In this document: in pieces, positions 17,399 to 25,702 of the stretch | How the letters are laid out: each line of letters begins with the position of its first letter | How positions within the stretch are numbered: position 1 is the stretch's first letter | NCBI RefSeq assembly: GCF_025685605.1 | Contig: NZ_JAGTUT010000001.1 | Location: 372,001 to 436,000 of the forward strand | Source: Granulicella arctica | GTDB lineage: Bacteria > Acidobacteriota > Terriglobia > Terriglobales > Acidobacteriaceae | Direction of reading: 5' to 3' | DNA: 64,000 nucleotides | Translations under genes and position numbers: made by a program | The notes under the pieces: model-generated | Database searches by the model: none | Told to the model about the DNA's origin: nothing | Seen by the model: the letters and a program-made list of their open reading frames with translations, nothing else

Positions 17399-18159
17399 AA
17401 CGCACCCCCGTCAGCCGATAGTTCCTGCAGAAACTCCCGGCTGTGCGCCGCAGGATAGCCCGCCATCGTGGCAAAACTCGGCGGCATCCCATCGAGAAGC
17501 TCCCCCGCCAACATCGCCAGCGTAGCCCCATCATCGACGTCATACCAGAGCGGCAGTTCAACAACCTCAATCCCCGCCGCAGCAGCAGCAGCCATCGTCT
17601 CCGCATACACTGAGCCAGTGCTCCATGTAATGTTCTCGAACACCTCCGCGTGCGCCCGCTTCAGCCCGATCAGATAGTACCCACCATCGTCCGAACCACC
17701 GATCACGATGCGGTCGCCATCCCGCGCAAGCTCCGCCACTGCCTGCTCAAACGCCGCCGCCGGCACCGTAGGCGAATCGGAATCGATCAGGCACACCGCC
17801 CCAAATCCACATGCCAGGATGTCCTCAGCCGCCGCCAGCAACCGCTCCCCAAACCCATCCCCCCGCTGCCCCACCAGCGCAAAACTCTCAGGCAGAATCC
17901 CGTCAAATAGCGCCTCATCCCCAACCGGCGTATACGAGATCAACCCCGCCGCCCTGCCACCCGCACACACCCCCGCAATGTTCTCCGTAGTGTCCTTGAG
18001 AAAACAGATGTTCAACGCCGCACTCTGCTCCAACGTCAACGGAGGAGCCAGCCGCGTCTTCACCTTGCCCGCCCGCGGAGCCTTCGCCATTACCGCAAGG
18101 GCGCACACCCCGCCACGCGCAGCTTCACTCTCAGCAAGATCTAGAATTGGATACCCCAT
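17395..18159 (-). CDS. TIGR04282/DUF2064-family transferase
   Basis: This 254-residue GT-A/nucleotidyltransferase-like protein belongs to the DUF2064 family, named rSAM/selenodomain-associated transferase 1. Motifs are VMAKAPRAGKVKTRLAPPLT, GFGERLLAAAEDIL, the acidic CLIDSDSPTVPA and IGGSDDGGYYLIGLK. The family occurs in arsenosugar clusters but also widely elsewhere. Here no ArsM or ArsS-like gene accompanies it, so arsenic chemistry is not supported. It starts 3 bases after the methyltransferase stop and overlaps the GT87-like gene by 4 bases, placing it firmly in the glycan operon. Confidence 0.87.
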   Translation of the reverse strand: MGYPILDLAESEAARGGVCALAVMAKAPRAGKVKTRLAPPLTLEQSAALNICFLKDTTENIAGVCAGGRAAGLISYTPVGDEALFDGILPESFALVGQRGDGFGERLLAAAEDILACGFGAVCLIDSDSPTVPAAAFEQAVAELARDGDRIVIGGSDDGGYYLIGLKRAHAEVFENITWSTGSVYAETMAAAAAAGIEVVELPLWYDVDDGATLAMLAGELLDGMPPSFATMAGYPAAHSREFLQELSADGGAF

Positions 18160-18162
18160 CGG

Positions 18163-18921
18163 CTAAGCAGCGCTCCAAGTCACATCGCGACTGACCGCAG
18201 GAACCGCAGCCTCCTCAGCCTTCGTACACACCGCATACTGATACCAGCCGTCATACTCCAGGTTCACCGAAGCCCACGGCTGCGACTCCACCAGCGCCGA
18301 AAAGTCCGGCCGCGTCATCACATCCGCCTGCTGCGGCTCCCGATACTTACCCGCAGGGCTGCTCGTCAGCCGAGCCAGCAGCCACATGCAGCTTAGTGGC
18401 AGGCGCGTCCGAAACCCCGACGTCGGCTCCGCAATAAAGCATCGCCCGCCCGGCCGCAGCACCCGCAGAATCTCCGCCAGCACCGCCTCTTTATTCGGCA
18501 CAATCAAAAACAGTCGCGACACAATAATCGCATCAATCGGCCCGAAGAGCTCCGGAAGCGACTGCGCATCTCCGTGAAAAAAATTGCAATTATTGAGCGA
18601 TCGGCTAGCCGCCCGAGACTTTGCCCGCTCAATCAAACGTTTCGAAAGATCAATCCCCGTGGTCGTGATCTGGGGGTACTCCTGGGCGAATCGACAGGCA
18701 TAAAAACCCGGCCCGCAGCCAAGCTCCAACACATGCGTCCCCACAGCCGGTCCTTGTGCCGGAAACAACGAGTGCGCAATCTCCTGCGTATGGTCTCGAA
18801 AGAGATACTCTCGGCACAGGGCATAAAACCATGAACATCGTTCAAACAAGCTATCCGGCTGATGCGTCATCGTGCCCGGCATTTCACAGTCGCTTGGTTC
18901 CATGCTTGCAGACCTTGTCAC
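18163..18921 (-). CDS. Class I SAM-dependent methyltransferase
   Basis: This 252-residue Rossmann-fold methyltransferase has motif I VLELGCGPGFYACRF, the acidic TTGIDLSKR for SAM ribose binding, FFHGDAQSLPE and the post-motif ILRVLRPGGRCFI. A hydrophobic stretch after residue 180 (LPLSCMWLLARL) suggests contact with a lipid or membrane substrate. It is the first gene of a leftward operon that continues with a transferase, a GT87-like enzyme, a radical SAM enzyme and a GT2. The start may be 18921 or an internal Met (Met7, Met14 or Met18). It lacks the cysteine pattern of arsenite methyltransferases. The substrate is unknown. Confidence 0.85.
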   Translation of the reverse strand: MTRSASMEPSDCEMPGTMTHQPDSLFERCSWFYALCREYLFRDHTQEIAHSLFPAQGPAVGTHVLELGCGPGFYACRFAQEYPQITTTGIDLSKRLIERAKSRAASRSLNNCNFFHGDAQSLPELFGPIDAIIVSRLFLIVPNKEAVLAEILRVLRPGGRCFIAEPTSGFRTRLPLSCMWLLARLTSSPAGKYREPQQADVMTRPDFSALVESQPWASVNLEYDGWYQYAVCTKAEEAAVPAVSRDVTWSAA

Positions 18922-19105
18922 TCTACGTGGGATGTTGGAGAGAGTACAACGCGAGACCTCCGCACGATGGGCACAGACCGAAACGTATGTCGCAGCACAA
19001 TCCTAGCCGCTTCCGATCATAACGTCAGCCTTTCTTCTATAGAACGCACAAAGTAGATCGTTAGGATTTCGTTACCATCTCCTGAACACGCAACCTTAAT
19101 ACTGA

Positions 19106-19119
19106 ACTCATCTTTGAGT
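19106..19119. other. Short inverted repeat before the response regulator
   Basis: ACTCA and TGAGT flank a TCTT centre, 24-37 bases before the start of the response regulator. It could be a regulator-binding half-site pair in the promoter region shared with the divergent methyltransferase operon, but it is short enough to arise by chance. Confidence 0.25.
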
Positions 19120-19142
19120 CATAAACTGTCCATAAGGTTACG

Positions 19143-19829
19143 ATGCGTATTCTGCTGGTTGAGGACGAACGCCGTTTGGCCGAGAACATCGCCGCCGCCA
19201 TCCGCGATGGCGCAGGCTTTGCCGTAGATGTCGCCGAGGATGGCGAGACCGGGCTCGACCTCGCCTCCTACGGCCACTACGACCTCATCGTCCTCGACCT
19301 CATGCTCCCCAGGCTCGACGGCGCAGGCGTCCTAAAAGCCCTGCGCGCCCGCAACGATCGCACCCCCGTCCTCATCCTCACTGCCCGGCAGGAGACCACC
19401 AGCGTCATCGCCCTATTGAATCTCGGAGCGGACGACTACCTCGGCAAACCCTTCGATCTCGGCGAACTCCTCGCACGCGTCAAAGCTCTCGTTCGCCGCG
19501 GCAAAGGCGTCGCCACTCCCCTGCTCCACGTCCGCGACCTCGACATCAACACCCTCGAGCAGAGCGTGTCCCGCAACGGCACTCCCATCGACCTCTCCCC
19601 CGCCGAGTACCGCATCTTCGAGTACCTCCTCCACAAGCCAAAGGTTGTCGTCTCCAAGCGTGAGCTGCTCGAACACCTCTACGACTACAACTGGGAGCGT
19701 CACTCAAACGTCATCGAGGCCCACGTCTCCAATCTCCGCCGCAAGCTCGACACCGGCGACGGCCTTCCCTACATTCAGACCCTTCGCGGGCGCGGCTACA
19801 AGCTCCAGCCGGAGCAGGTCATTCCGTGA
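19143..19829 (+). CDS. OmpR/PhoB-family response regulator
   Basis: This 228-residue two-component regulator has a receiver domain (residues 1-120) with the acidic pair in LLVEDER, phospho-acceptor Asp52 in VLDLMLP and the conserved Lys in YLGKPF. The C-terminal winged helix (about 128-225) has the transactivation motif SAEYRIFEYLL and the terminal YIQTLRGRGYKL typical of OmpR-type DNA-binding domains. AAGG lies 6 bases before the ATG. It overlaps the sensor kinase gene by 4 bases (GTGA). Its targets may include the downstream secreted beta-propeller or the RND operon at 22.6-28.3 kb, but this is only proximity. Confidence 0.95.
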   Translation: MRILLVEDERRLAENIAAAIRDGAGFAVDVAEDGETGLDLASYGHYDLIVLDLMLPRLDGAGVLKALRARNDRTPVLILTARQETTSVIALLNLGADDYLGKPFDLGELLARVKALVRRGKGVATPLLHVRDLDINTLEQSVSRNGTPIDLSPAEYRIFEYLLHKPKVVVSKRELLEHLYDYNWERHSNVIEAHVSNLRRKLDTGDGLPYIQTLRGRGYKLQPEQVIP

Positions 19830-21226
19830 AGCCGTACTCCATCACCCGCCGCGTCGTCACCCTCGTCCTCACGGTCGAACTGATCGCCGCCATCTGCGTC
19901 ACTGCCTTCGCCTTCATCTACGAGCGCCACGCCCACTTCCGGTCCTTCGACGTGAGCCTTCACGGACGCGCCGACACCGTCATGGGAGCCGTTGAGGATG
20001 CCGACGACGCGAAGCAAGGCGTCATGCTCGACACCACCGACCTTAAATTCCCCCGCCACGATGTCTACGCCGTTCGCGAACAAGGTGCGCAGGATCTCGG
20101 CCATTCCGCCAACTGGACCCCAAGCTCCGAGGACTGGCAGGGCGATCCCGGCTACTTCAATCTCACCATCCATGGTCATGACTACCGCGCCATCCGCCTC
20201 CGGGGCGTGCGCGTCGTCGATCCCATGGCCGCCAACGTCCGCCATCCACTCCTCGTCCTCTACGCCTCACCCACCCACGAGGTCTGGGAGGTGGTCTTCG
20301 GAGCCGTGCGGGTCTTCACCCTCGCCAACGGTCTCCTCGTCCTCGTCACCGCCCTGCTCGTCCCCGTCATCGTCCGGCGTAGCATGCATCCCCTGCACCT
20401 CCTCGCCACCGACGCTGAGGCGATCTCCGCGGCCTCCTGGCACTTCGCCCCCGGCGAGCAAGTTCGCCAGGTCGCCGAACTCCGCCCCCTCGTCACAGCA
20501 ATGGAAGGTGTCATCCAGCGGCTTGAGCACTCCTTCACCCAGCAGCGCCAGTTCACCGGAGATGCAGCCCACGAACTCAAGACCGCCGTAGCCGTCGTCA
20601 AGTCGTCCATCCAACTCCTTGAACTACGCGCTCGCACCCCGGCCGAGTACGCTGCAGGCCTCCAGCGCTCCTACGCAGATTGCCTCCGCATGGAAGAACT
20701 CGCCCAGAAGATGCTCCTTATGGCGCGCGTCGACGAACCATCCCTAACAACTTTCGCCTCATCCACGAACCTCGCAGCAACCATCACCGCCGCCCTCGCC
20801 GAACTGGCACCTGTCGCCGAGCTACACTCGGTCCATCTGCTCAGCGACGAAATCGAACCTATCTATATACAGATGGAGCTCGAACTCCTCCGCAGCCTCC
20901 TCATCAACCTCATCACCAACGCCATCCAGCACAGCCCCACCGACTCCACCGTCCGCATCGCCGCCGAGCGCACCCACGCCACCGCCCAGATCACCATCAA
21001 GGACACCGGCGAAGGCATCCCCCCCCAAGCACTCCCCCACGTCTTCGAACGCTTCTACCGCGCCGACGCCTCCCGCTCCCGCAAGACCGGCGGCACCGGC
21101 CTCGGCCTGGCCATCTGCAAAGCCATCGTCGAACGAGCCAGCGGAAACATTTCCATCACCAGCACCCCCGCCCAGGGCACCCAGGTCCACATCTCCCTCC
21201 CTATCGAAGCCGAACCGCAAACCTAA
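19826..21226 (+). CDS. Sensor histidine kinase
   Basis: This 466-residue membrane kinase is read from a GTG inside the TGA of the response regulator gene. It has a first membrane helix at residues 10-31, a periplasmic sensor of about 130 residues, a second helix at about 160-183 and a HAMP region. The dimerisation domain carries phospho-acceptor His249 in DAAHELKT. The ATPase domain has the N box NLITNAIQHSP, DTGEGIPP, the F box FERFYR and GGTGLGLAICKA. All key residues are present. The architecture is like QseC/CusS-type sensors; the periplasmic signal is not evident. Confidence 0.95.
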   Translation: MKPYSITRRVVTLVLTVELIAAICVTAFAFIYERHAHFRSFDVSLHGRADTVMGAVEDADDAKQGVMLDTTDLKFPRHDVYAVREQGAQDLGHSANWTPSSEDWQGDPGYFNLTIHGHDYRAIRLRGVRVVDPMAANVRHPLLVLYASPTHEVWEVVFGAVRVFTLANGLLVLVTALLVPVIVRRSMHPLHLLATDAEAISAASWHFAPGEQVRQVAELRPLVTAMEGVIQRLEHSFTQQRQFTGDAAHELKTAVAVVKSSIQLLELRARTPAEYAAGLQRSYADCLRMEELAQKMLLMARVDEPSLTTFASSTNLAATITAALAELAPVAELHSVHLLSDEIEPIYIQMELELLRSLLINLITNAIQHSPTDSTVRIAAERTHATAQITIKDTGEGIPPQALPHVFERFYRADASRSRKTGGTGLGLAICKAIVERASGNISITSTPAQGTQVHISLPIEAEPQT

Positions 21227-21401
21227 GCCTTGGCCTTTCTTTCTGTCACTCCCGAAGAGAACCTGCGTATAGCACCTGATCGGTGTCATCCGGACTGATC
21301 GGCGTTTAAGCCTTCTCTTCCCCGGCGAAGCTCTCTTCAGCTTCCCTTCAGCCACACAGGCACACACTACTCAAGTCGACACCATCTCCCGAAGGAGCAC
21401 C

Positions 21402-22415
21402 ATGCGCCTAAGATCTCTCCTCTACACCCTCCCCCTCGCCTGCACCCTTATCGCCCAGGCTCAGACCTACAGCGTCATCGACAAGTGGACCCTCGGCGGC
21501 GAAGGCGGCTGGGACTACCTCCTCGCCGATCCCTCCAGCCACCTCCTCTACGTCACCCACGGTACCCGCGTCGAAGTCGTCGACACCAAAACCGGTAAGC
21601 CCGTAGGAGCCATCACAGGCCTTAAGGGAACCCATGGCGTAGCGCTCGATCCCGATGGCAAGTACGGCTACATCAGCGAGGGCGCAGGTAATAACGTCGT
21701 CGTCTTCGACCGCAAGACCTTCGCCACGGTCAAGTCCATTCCCGCCGGAACCAACCCCGACGGCATCGTCTACGAGCCCGTCACTAAAACCGTCTGGGCC
21801 TTCAACGGACGCAGCATGGACGCCACCGTCATCGACACACAATCCATGACCGTCACCGGAACCGTCAAACTCTCCGGCAAGCCCGAGTTCCCCCAGGCCG
21901 ATGGTAAAGGCACCGTCTTCGTTAACATCGAGACCAAAAACTCCATCGCCCGCATCGACGCCAAATCGATGAAGGTCACCGCCGAGTGGCCGCTCGCCGG
22001 CTGCGAGTCCCCCAGCGGCATGGCCATGGACACCGCCAGCCGCAAGCTCTTCTCCGTCTGCGATGGCAAGGTCATGTCGGTCACCGATGCCGACTCGGGC
22101 AAGGTCCTCAAGCTTGTGCCGATCGGCGACGGTCCCGACGCAGCCGGCTACGACGCCGCCCACCACCTCGCCTTCAGCTCCAATGGCGAAGGAACCCTCA
22201 CCGTAGTTGACACCGCAACGTCCGACTACAAGGTCATCCAAACCCTTCCCACACAGAAGAGTGGCCGCACCATGGCCTTCGACTCCGGCAACGGACACGT
22301 CTACGTCGTCGCCGCCGAGATGGGTCCCCGTCCCGCCGCCACCGCCGAAAACCCAAGGCCCCGGCCGGCAGTTGTCCCCGGCAGCTTCACCGTTCTCGTC
22401 ATTAGCCGCAAGTAG
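21402..22415 (+). CDS. Secreted YncE-like beta-propeller protein
   Basis: This 337-residue exported protein has a signal peptide ending near ACTLIAQAQ. The mature chain is built of repeated ~40-residue blades such as HLLYVTHGTRVEVVDTKTG, YGYISEGAGNNVVVFDRKT and TVFVNIETKNSIARIDAKS, the pattern of YVTN/YncE seven-bladed propellers. Such proteins bind ligands or partners in the periplasm; no catalytic motif is seen. GAAGGAG lies 5 bases before the ATG. It follows the two-component genes by 175 bases and may belong to their regulon. A strong terminator follows at 22427-22465. Confidence 0.85.
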   Translation: MRLRSLLYTLPLACTLIAQAQTYSVIDKWTLGGEGGWDYLLADPSSHLLYVTHGTRVEVVDTKTGKPVGAITGLKGTHGVALDPDGKYGYISEGAGNNVVVFDRKTFATVKSIPAGTNPDGIVYEPVTKTVWAFNGRSMDATVIDTQSMTVTGTVKLSGKPEFPQADGKGTVFVNIETKNSIARIDAKSMKVTAEWPLAGCESPSGMAMDTASRKLFSVCDGKVMSVTDADSGKVLKLVPIGDGPDAAGYDAAHHLAFSSNGEGTLTVVDTATSDYKVIQTLPTQKSGRTMAFDSGNGHVYVVAAEMGPRPAATAENPRPRPAVVPGSFTVLVISRK

Positions 22416-22426
22416 TTTCCCGCAAT

Positions 22427-22465
22427 AGACTAAGTCCCCGGCCACAACCGGGGCTGAGTCTTTTA
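22427..22465 (+). terminator. Rho-independent terminator of the beta-propeller gene
   Basis: CCCCGG (22436-22441) pairs with CCGGGG (22448-22453), and an outer AGACT (22427-22431) pairs with AGTCT (22457-22461), followed by TTTT. It lies 12 bases after the stop codon. Confidence 0.8.
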
Positions 22466-22509
22466 GAATCTTATATTTACCCGTAACCCATTTAGAATGC
22501 TATATTTAC
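22462..22509. repeat. Two AT-rich 19-bp direct repeats
   Basis: Copies at 22462-22480 and 22491-22509 share 17 of 19 bases (TTTAGAAT, two variable bases within the middle, TATATTTAC) and start 29 bases apart, nearly three helix turns. They lie between two converging genes in otherwise GC-rich DNA, and the first copy overlaps the T-run of the terminator. Confidence 0.7.
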
Positions 22510-22585
22510 GACAAGAAGAAACAGCTAAGCTGCTCACTACAATACACTTACGCTCAGCATCTCGCACCGCTTTTTTGGCTTCGAG

Positions 22586-25500
22586 TCAACGAACCCGCGT
22601 CAGACGGTAATAAATCACAGGCGTCACCACAAGCGACAGGAAGACTGAAAGCACCAGCCCCCCGATCACCGCGATAGCCAAAGGTTGCAGCATCTGCGAC
22701 CCGGCCCCAAGCGCAAACGCCAGCGGAAGCATCCCACTGACCGCCGCAATCGCTGTCATTACAATAGGCCGAAGCCGCCGCTGCGCCGCATGCACCATCG
22801 CCTCGCGAGCATGATCTCCCGAACCGCCATCCTCCGCCCCACGATATTTCTCGTCGGCATCCAGCAGCAGGATGCCGTTCTTCGCCACAATCCCGATCAC
22901 CATGATCAGCCCCATAAAGCTGGCCACGTTAAAGGTCGTCTTCGTTGCAAGCAGCGCGAGCACCACGCCGGCAATCGACAACACCGAACTGGTCAAAATG
23001 GCAATCGGAGCCGACAGGTTTCGGAACTCTGCCAAAAGCACGCCGAAGACCAGCGCCAGCGCCAATAGCAGCACCCGCGCCAGATCGCGGAACGACTTCT
23101 GCTGCTCCTCATAGGTCCCGCCATACTCAACCCGCACGCTCGACGGCAGATGCAGCCCCGCCACCGTCTGCCGGACCTGCGCCATCGCCGTACCGAGGTC
23201 CGAGCCCTCAAGCCGCCCGCTCACCACAATGAGCTGCTGCAGATTCTCCCGCCGGATCTCGTTCTGCGGCGGAAGTTGCGTCACCTCTGCCATCGAGCCC
23301 AGCGTCGCCGTATGCCCGCTCGCCGAGTTGAAGACGGTGTTCTGGATCGCGTCGAGCGAAGCTCGATTCTCCTCCGGCAGCCGCACCCGAATCGTATACG
23401 GCCGACCATTCACGATCACCGGATCGTTCGTTGGCAGCCCATCGAGGATCGCCGTCGCATCCTCAGCAACCTCGCTCGGCGTAAAGCCAAGCCGCGCCGC
23501 CAGCACAGGGTTGATCTGGAAGTTGGTAGCCGGTCCGGAGATCGTATTGTCGATCCCGTTCTGCGTATCCACCACGCCTGGAATCTTGCCGATTGCCGCC
23601 TGCACCTTCGGCCCAAGCTCGTTCAGCACGTCCTGGCTGTTCGCAAAGAGCTTGATCTGGATCGGCTCCGGCGAGTTCGACAGGTCGCCGATCATGTCCT
23701 GCAGCACCTGCGTAAACTCGACATCAAGCTCCGGCTCAGACGTCTTCAACTGCGCCCGAACGTCCGCCATCACCTCGTCAATCGCTCGTGACCGCTTCGT
23801 CTTAAGCCTCACGGTGAAGTCGCCGTAGTTGGCCTCGGTCACCGCCGCAAGCCCCATCTGCAAGCCGGTCCGGCGCGACGTAATCAGCACCTCCGGCGTC
23901 TCATGCAGAATCTGCTCCACATGCTGGAGCACCCGCTTCGTCTCCGTCAGCGAACTGCCCGCAGGCATCGTGTAGTCAAGGATGAACGCACCCTCGTCCA
24001 TCTCCGGCAACAGATCGGAGCCGAGTCCCTGATAGCTGAAGTAGCCAACCAGCACGAGCATAAGGCAGCAAAGCGCAAGGTAGAACGGATGGATGAGCGC
24101 CCACGTAAGCGTCCGCTGATGGGCCGAAAGTACTCGCCGCATCACCGGTCCATTCTCCTCATGCGGCGTATCCGACTGCCGCCGAGGCCGCAGTAACGAC
24201 AGGCTCAGCGCCGGTGTCCAGGTTAGCGCCAGCAGCAGCGAAGTGAGCAAAGCCGCCGTCATCGTCACCGCCAGAGCGCGAAAGAAACTGCCCGTCACAC
24301 CCGTCACCGAGATCAGCGGAAGGAAGACGACGACCGGCGTAATGGTCGAGCCAATCAGCGGAACCGTAATCTCGCGCAGGGCCTTGCGCACCGAATCGAC
24401 CCGCGACTCACCGCTGTCGCGATGCACGACAATATTCTCGACCACCACGATTGCGTCATCGATCACCAATCCGATCGCAGCCGCCAGTCCGCCAAGCGTC
24501 ATGAGGTTGAAGCTTTGCCCAATGATCCACAGAAATAGGATCGTAACCGCTACGGTTACAGGGATAACCAGCCCTGCAATGAGCGACGAACTCCAGTCGC
24601 GCAGGAAAAGAAAGAGGATGACGCAGGCGAGGATGAGCCCGATAAAGATCGCGTCCCGCACACTCGAGATGCTCTCCCGCACCAATTCCGACTGGTCATA
24701 GAACGGCTCAAGATGGACGCCAGCCGGAAGTTTGCTCTTCAACTGTTGCAATTCGACAGCAACCGCATCGGCCACGGTAACGGTGTTGCTGGAGGGCTGC
24801 CGCGCAATGTTCAGCAGCACCGCAGGCTTCCCGTTCGCCGCAACCATCGTGTAGACCGGCATCGTCGCCCGCTCCACCTTCGCCACATCGGACACGCGAA
24901 CCGGCGCTCCACCAGCGGTCGTCTTGATGACAAGATTGCCAAGCTGCGAGGCATCATGCGCCTGCGCGCCAACCAAGCCAAGGATCAACTCATGATCCGC
25001 CTCATACAATCCCGGCGAGTCGATGATGTTCGAGGCTTGAACGCCATTGACCAGATCGAGCAGCGTCACACCTGAAGCCTGCAGTCGCGCAAGGTTTGGG
25101 ACGATATGAAACTCCGGCACCTGCCCACCCTGCACCACTACCGTGCTGACTCCATTGACGCGGTTCAGCGGCGGCTTCAGATCGTAGGTCGCAATCTCCC
25201 AGAGCTGACTCTGCGTGACTGTCGCTGCACCGCGATCATCCGCCGTGAGCGCATAGCCGAGGATCGGAAAGGTCGCAAAAGTAAGCCGATTGGTCGTCAG
25301 CCGCGCAGTCGAGGACAACGTCTGTTGGACCTTCGAGAGCGCCGCATCGGCCAGTTGCAACGTACGGAACATGTCCACATTCCAATCGAAAAAGAGGCTG
25401 ATCTCAGCCGATCCACGGCTCGTCGTACTCCGTACCGTCACAAGGCCGGGAACGCTGTTGATCGCATCCTCGATTGGCTTGGTGATGGTGACCTGCATCT

Positions 25501-25702
25501 GCTCGACCGGCATGACACCGTTGTCGACGCCGATCACGACGCGCGGGAAGTTGGTGTCCGGAAAGACCGAGATCGGTACCTGAAACGCACCGTAGATTCC
25601 GGCCATCGTGAGGACAAGCAGAAAGAAGAAGATCGTCTTCGAGGAGTTGACCAGCCAGAATGGCTTCGCTGTCTCGGTCGTAGTGGAGGGCTCGGCGATC
25701 AT
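22586..25702 (-). CDS. RND efflux pump permease (second system)
   Basis: This 1038-residue pump is an inner-membrane proton-driven exporter of the HAE1/CzcA superfamily. The N-terminus is cytosolic with a first helix near residues 24-42. The helix 4 signature IGLVIDDAIVVVENIVV carries the paired Asp residues of drug-type pumps rather than the heavy-metal pattern, and FMGLIMVIGIVAKNGILLLD is the symmetric second-half motif. It is the last gene of a TolC-adaptor-pump operon and its start overlaps the adaptor stop by 4 bases. The substrate is unknown; the neighbouring two-component system is a plausible but unproven regulator. Confidence 0.95.
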   Translation of the reverse strand: MIAEPSTTTETAKPFWLVNSSKTIFFFLLVLTMAGIYGAFQVPISVFPDTNFPRVVIGVDNGVMPVEQMQVTITKPIEDAINSVPGLVTVRSTTSRGSAEISLFFDWNVDMFRTLQLADAALSKVQQTLSSTARLTTNRLTFATFPILGYALTADDRGAATVTQSQLWEIATYDLKPPLNRVNGVSTVVVQGGQVPEFHIVPNLARLQASGVTLLDLVNGVQASNIIDSPGLYEADHELILGLVGAQAHDASQLGNLVIKTTAGGAPVRVSDVAKVERATMPVYTMVAANGKPAVLLNIARQPSSNTVTVADAVAVELQQLKSKLPAGVHLEPFYDQSELVRESISSVRDAIFIGLILACVILFLFLRDWSSSLIAGLVIPVTVAVTILFLWIIGQSFNLMTLGGLAAAIGLVIDDAIVVVENIVVHRDSGESRVDSVRKALREITVPLIGSTITPVVVFLPLISVTGVTGSFFRALAVTMTAALLTSLLLALTWTPALSLSLLRPRRQSDTPHEENGPVMRRVLSAHQRTLTWALIHPFYLALCCLMLVLVGYFSYQGLGSDLLPEMDEGAFILDYTMPAGSSLTETKRVLQHVEQILHETPEVLITSRRTGLQMGLAAVTEANYGDFTVRLKTKRSRAIDEVMADVRAQLKTSEPELDVEFTQVLQDMIGDLSNSPEPIQIKLFANSQDVLNELGPKVQAAIGKIPGVVDTQNGIDNTISGPATNFQINPVLAARLGFTPSEVAEDATAILDGLPTNDPVIVNGRPYTIRVRLPEENRASLDAIQNTVFNSASGHTATLGSMAEVTQLPPQNEIRRENLQQLIVVSGRLEGSDLGTAMAQVRQTVAGLHLPSSVRVEYGGTYEEQQKSFRDLARVLLLALALVFGVLLAEFRNLSAPIAILTSSVLSIAGVVLALLATKTTFNVASFMGLIMVIGIVAKNGILLLDADEKYRGAEDGGSGDHAREAMVHAAQRRLRPIVMTAIAAVSGMLPLAFALGAGSQMLQPLAIAVIGGLVLSVFLSLVVTPVIYYRLTRVR

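Noticed and set aside
17395..18159. Arsenosugar biosynthesis role for the TIGR04282-type gene
   Set aside because: The family name suggests it, but neither an arsenite methyltransferase with its Cys pattern nor an ArsS-type radical SAM protein is present.
21408..22445. 345-codon open frame on the minus strand opposite the beta-propeller gene
   Set aside because: It is antisense to a gene with clear propeller blades and a signal peptide, and its Gly/Asp/Val-rich product is typical of a reversed GC-rich frame.
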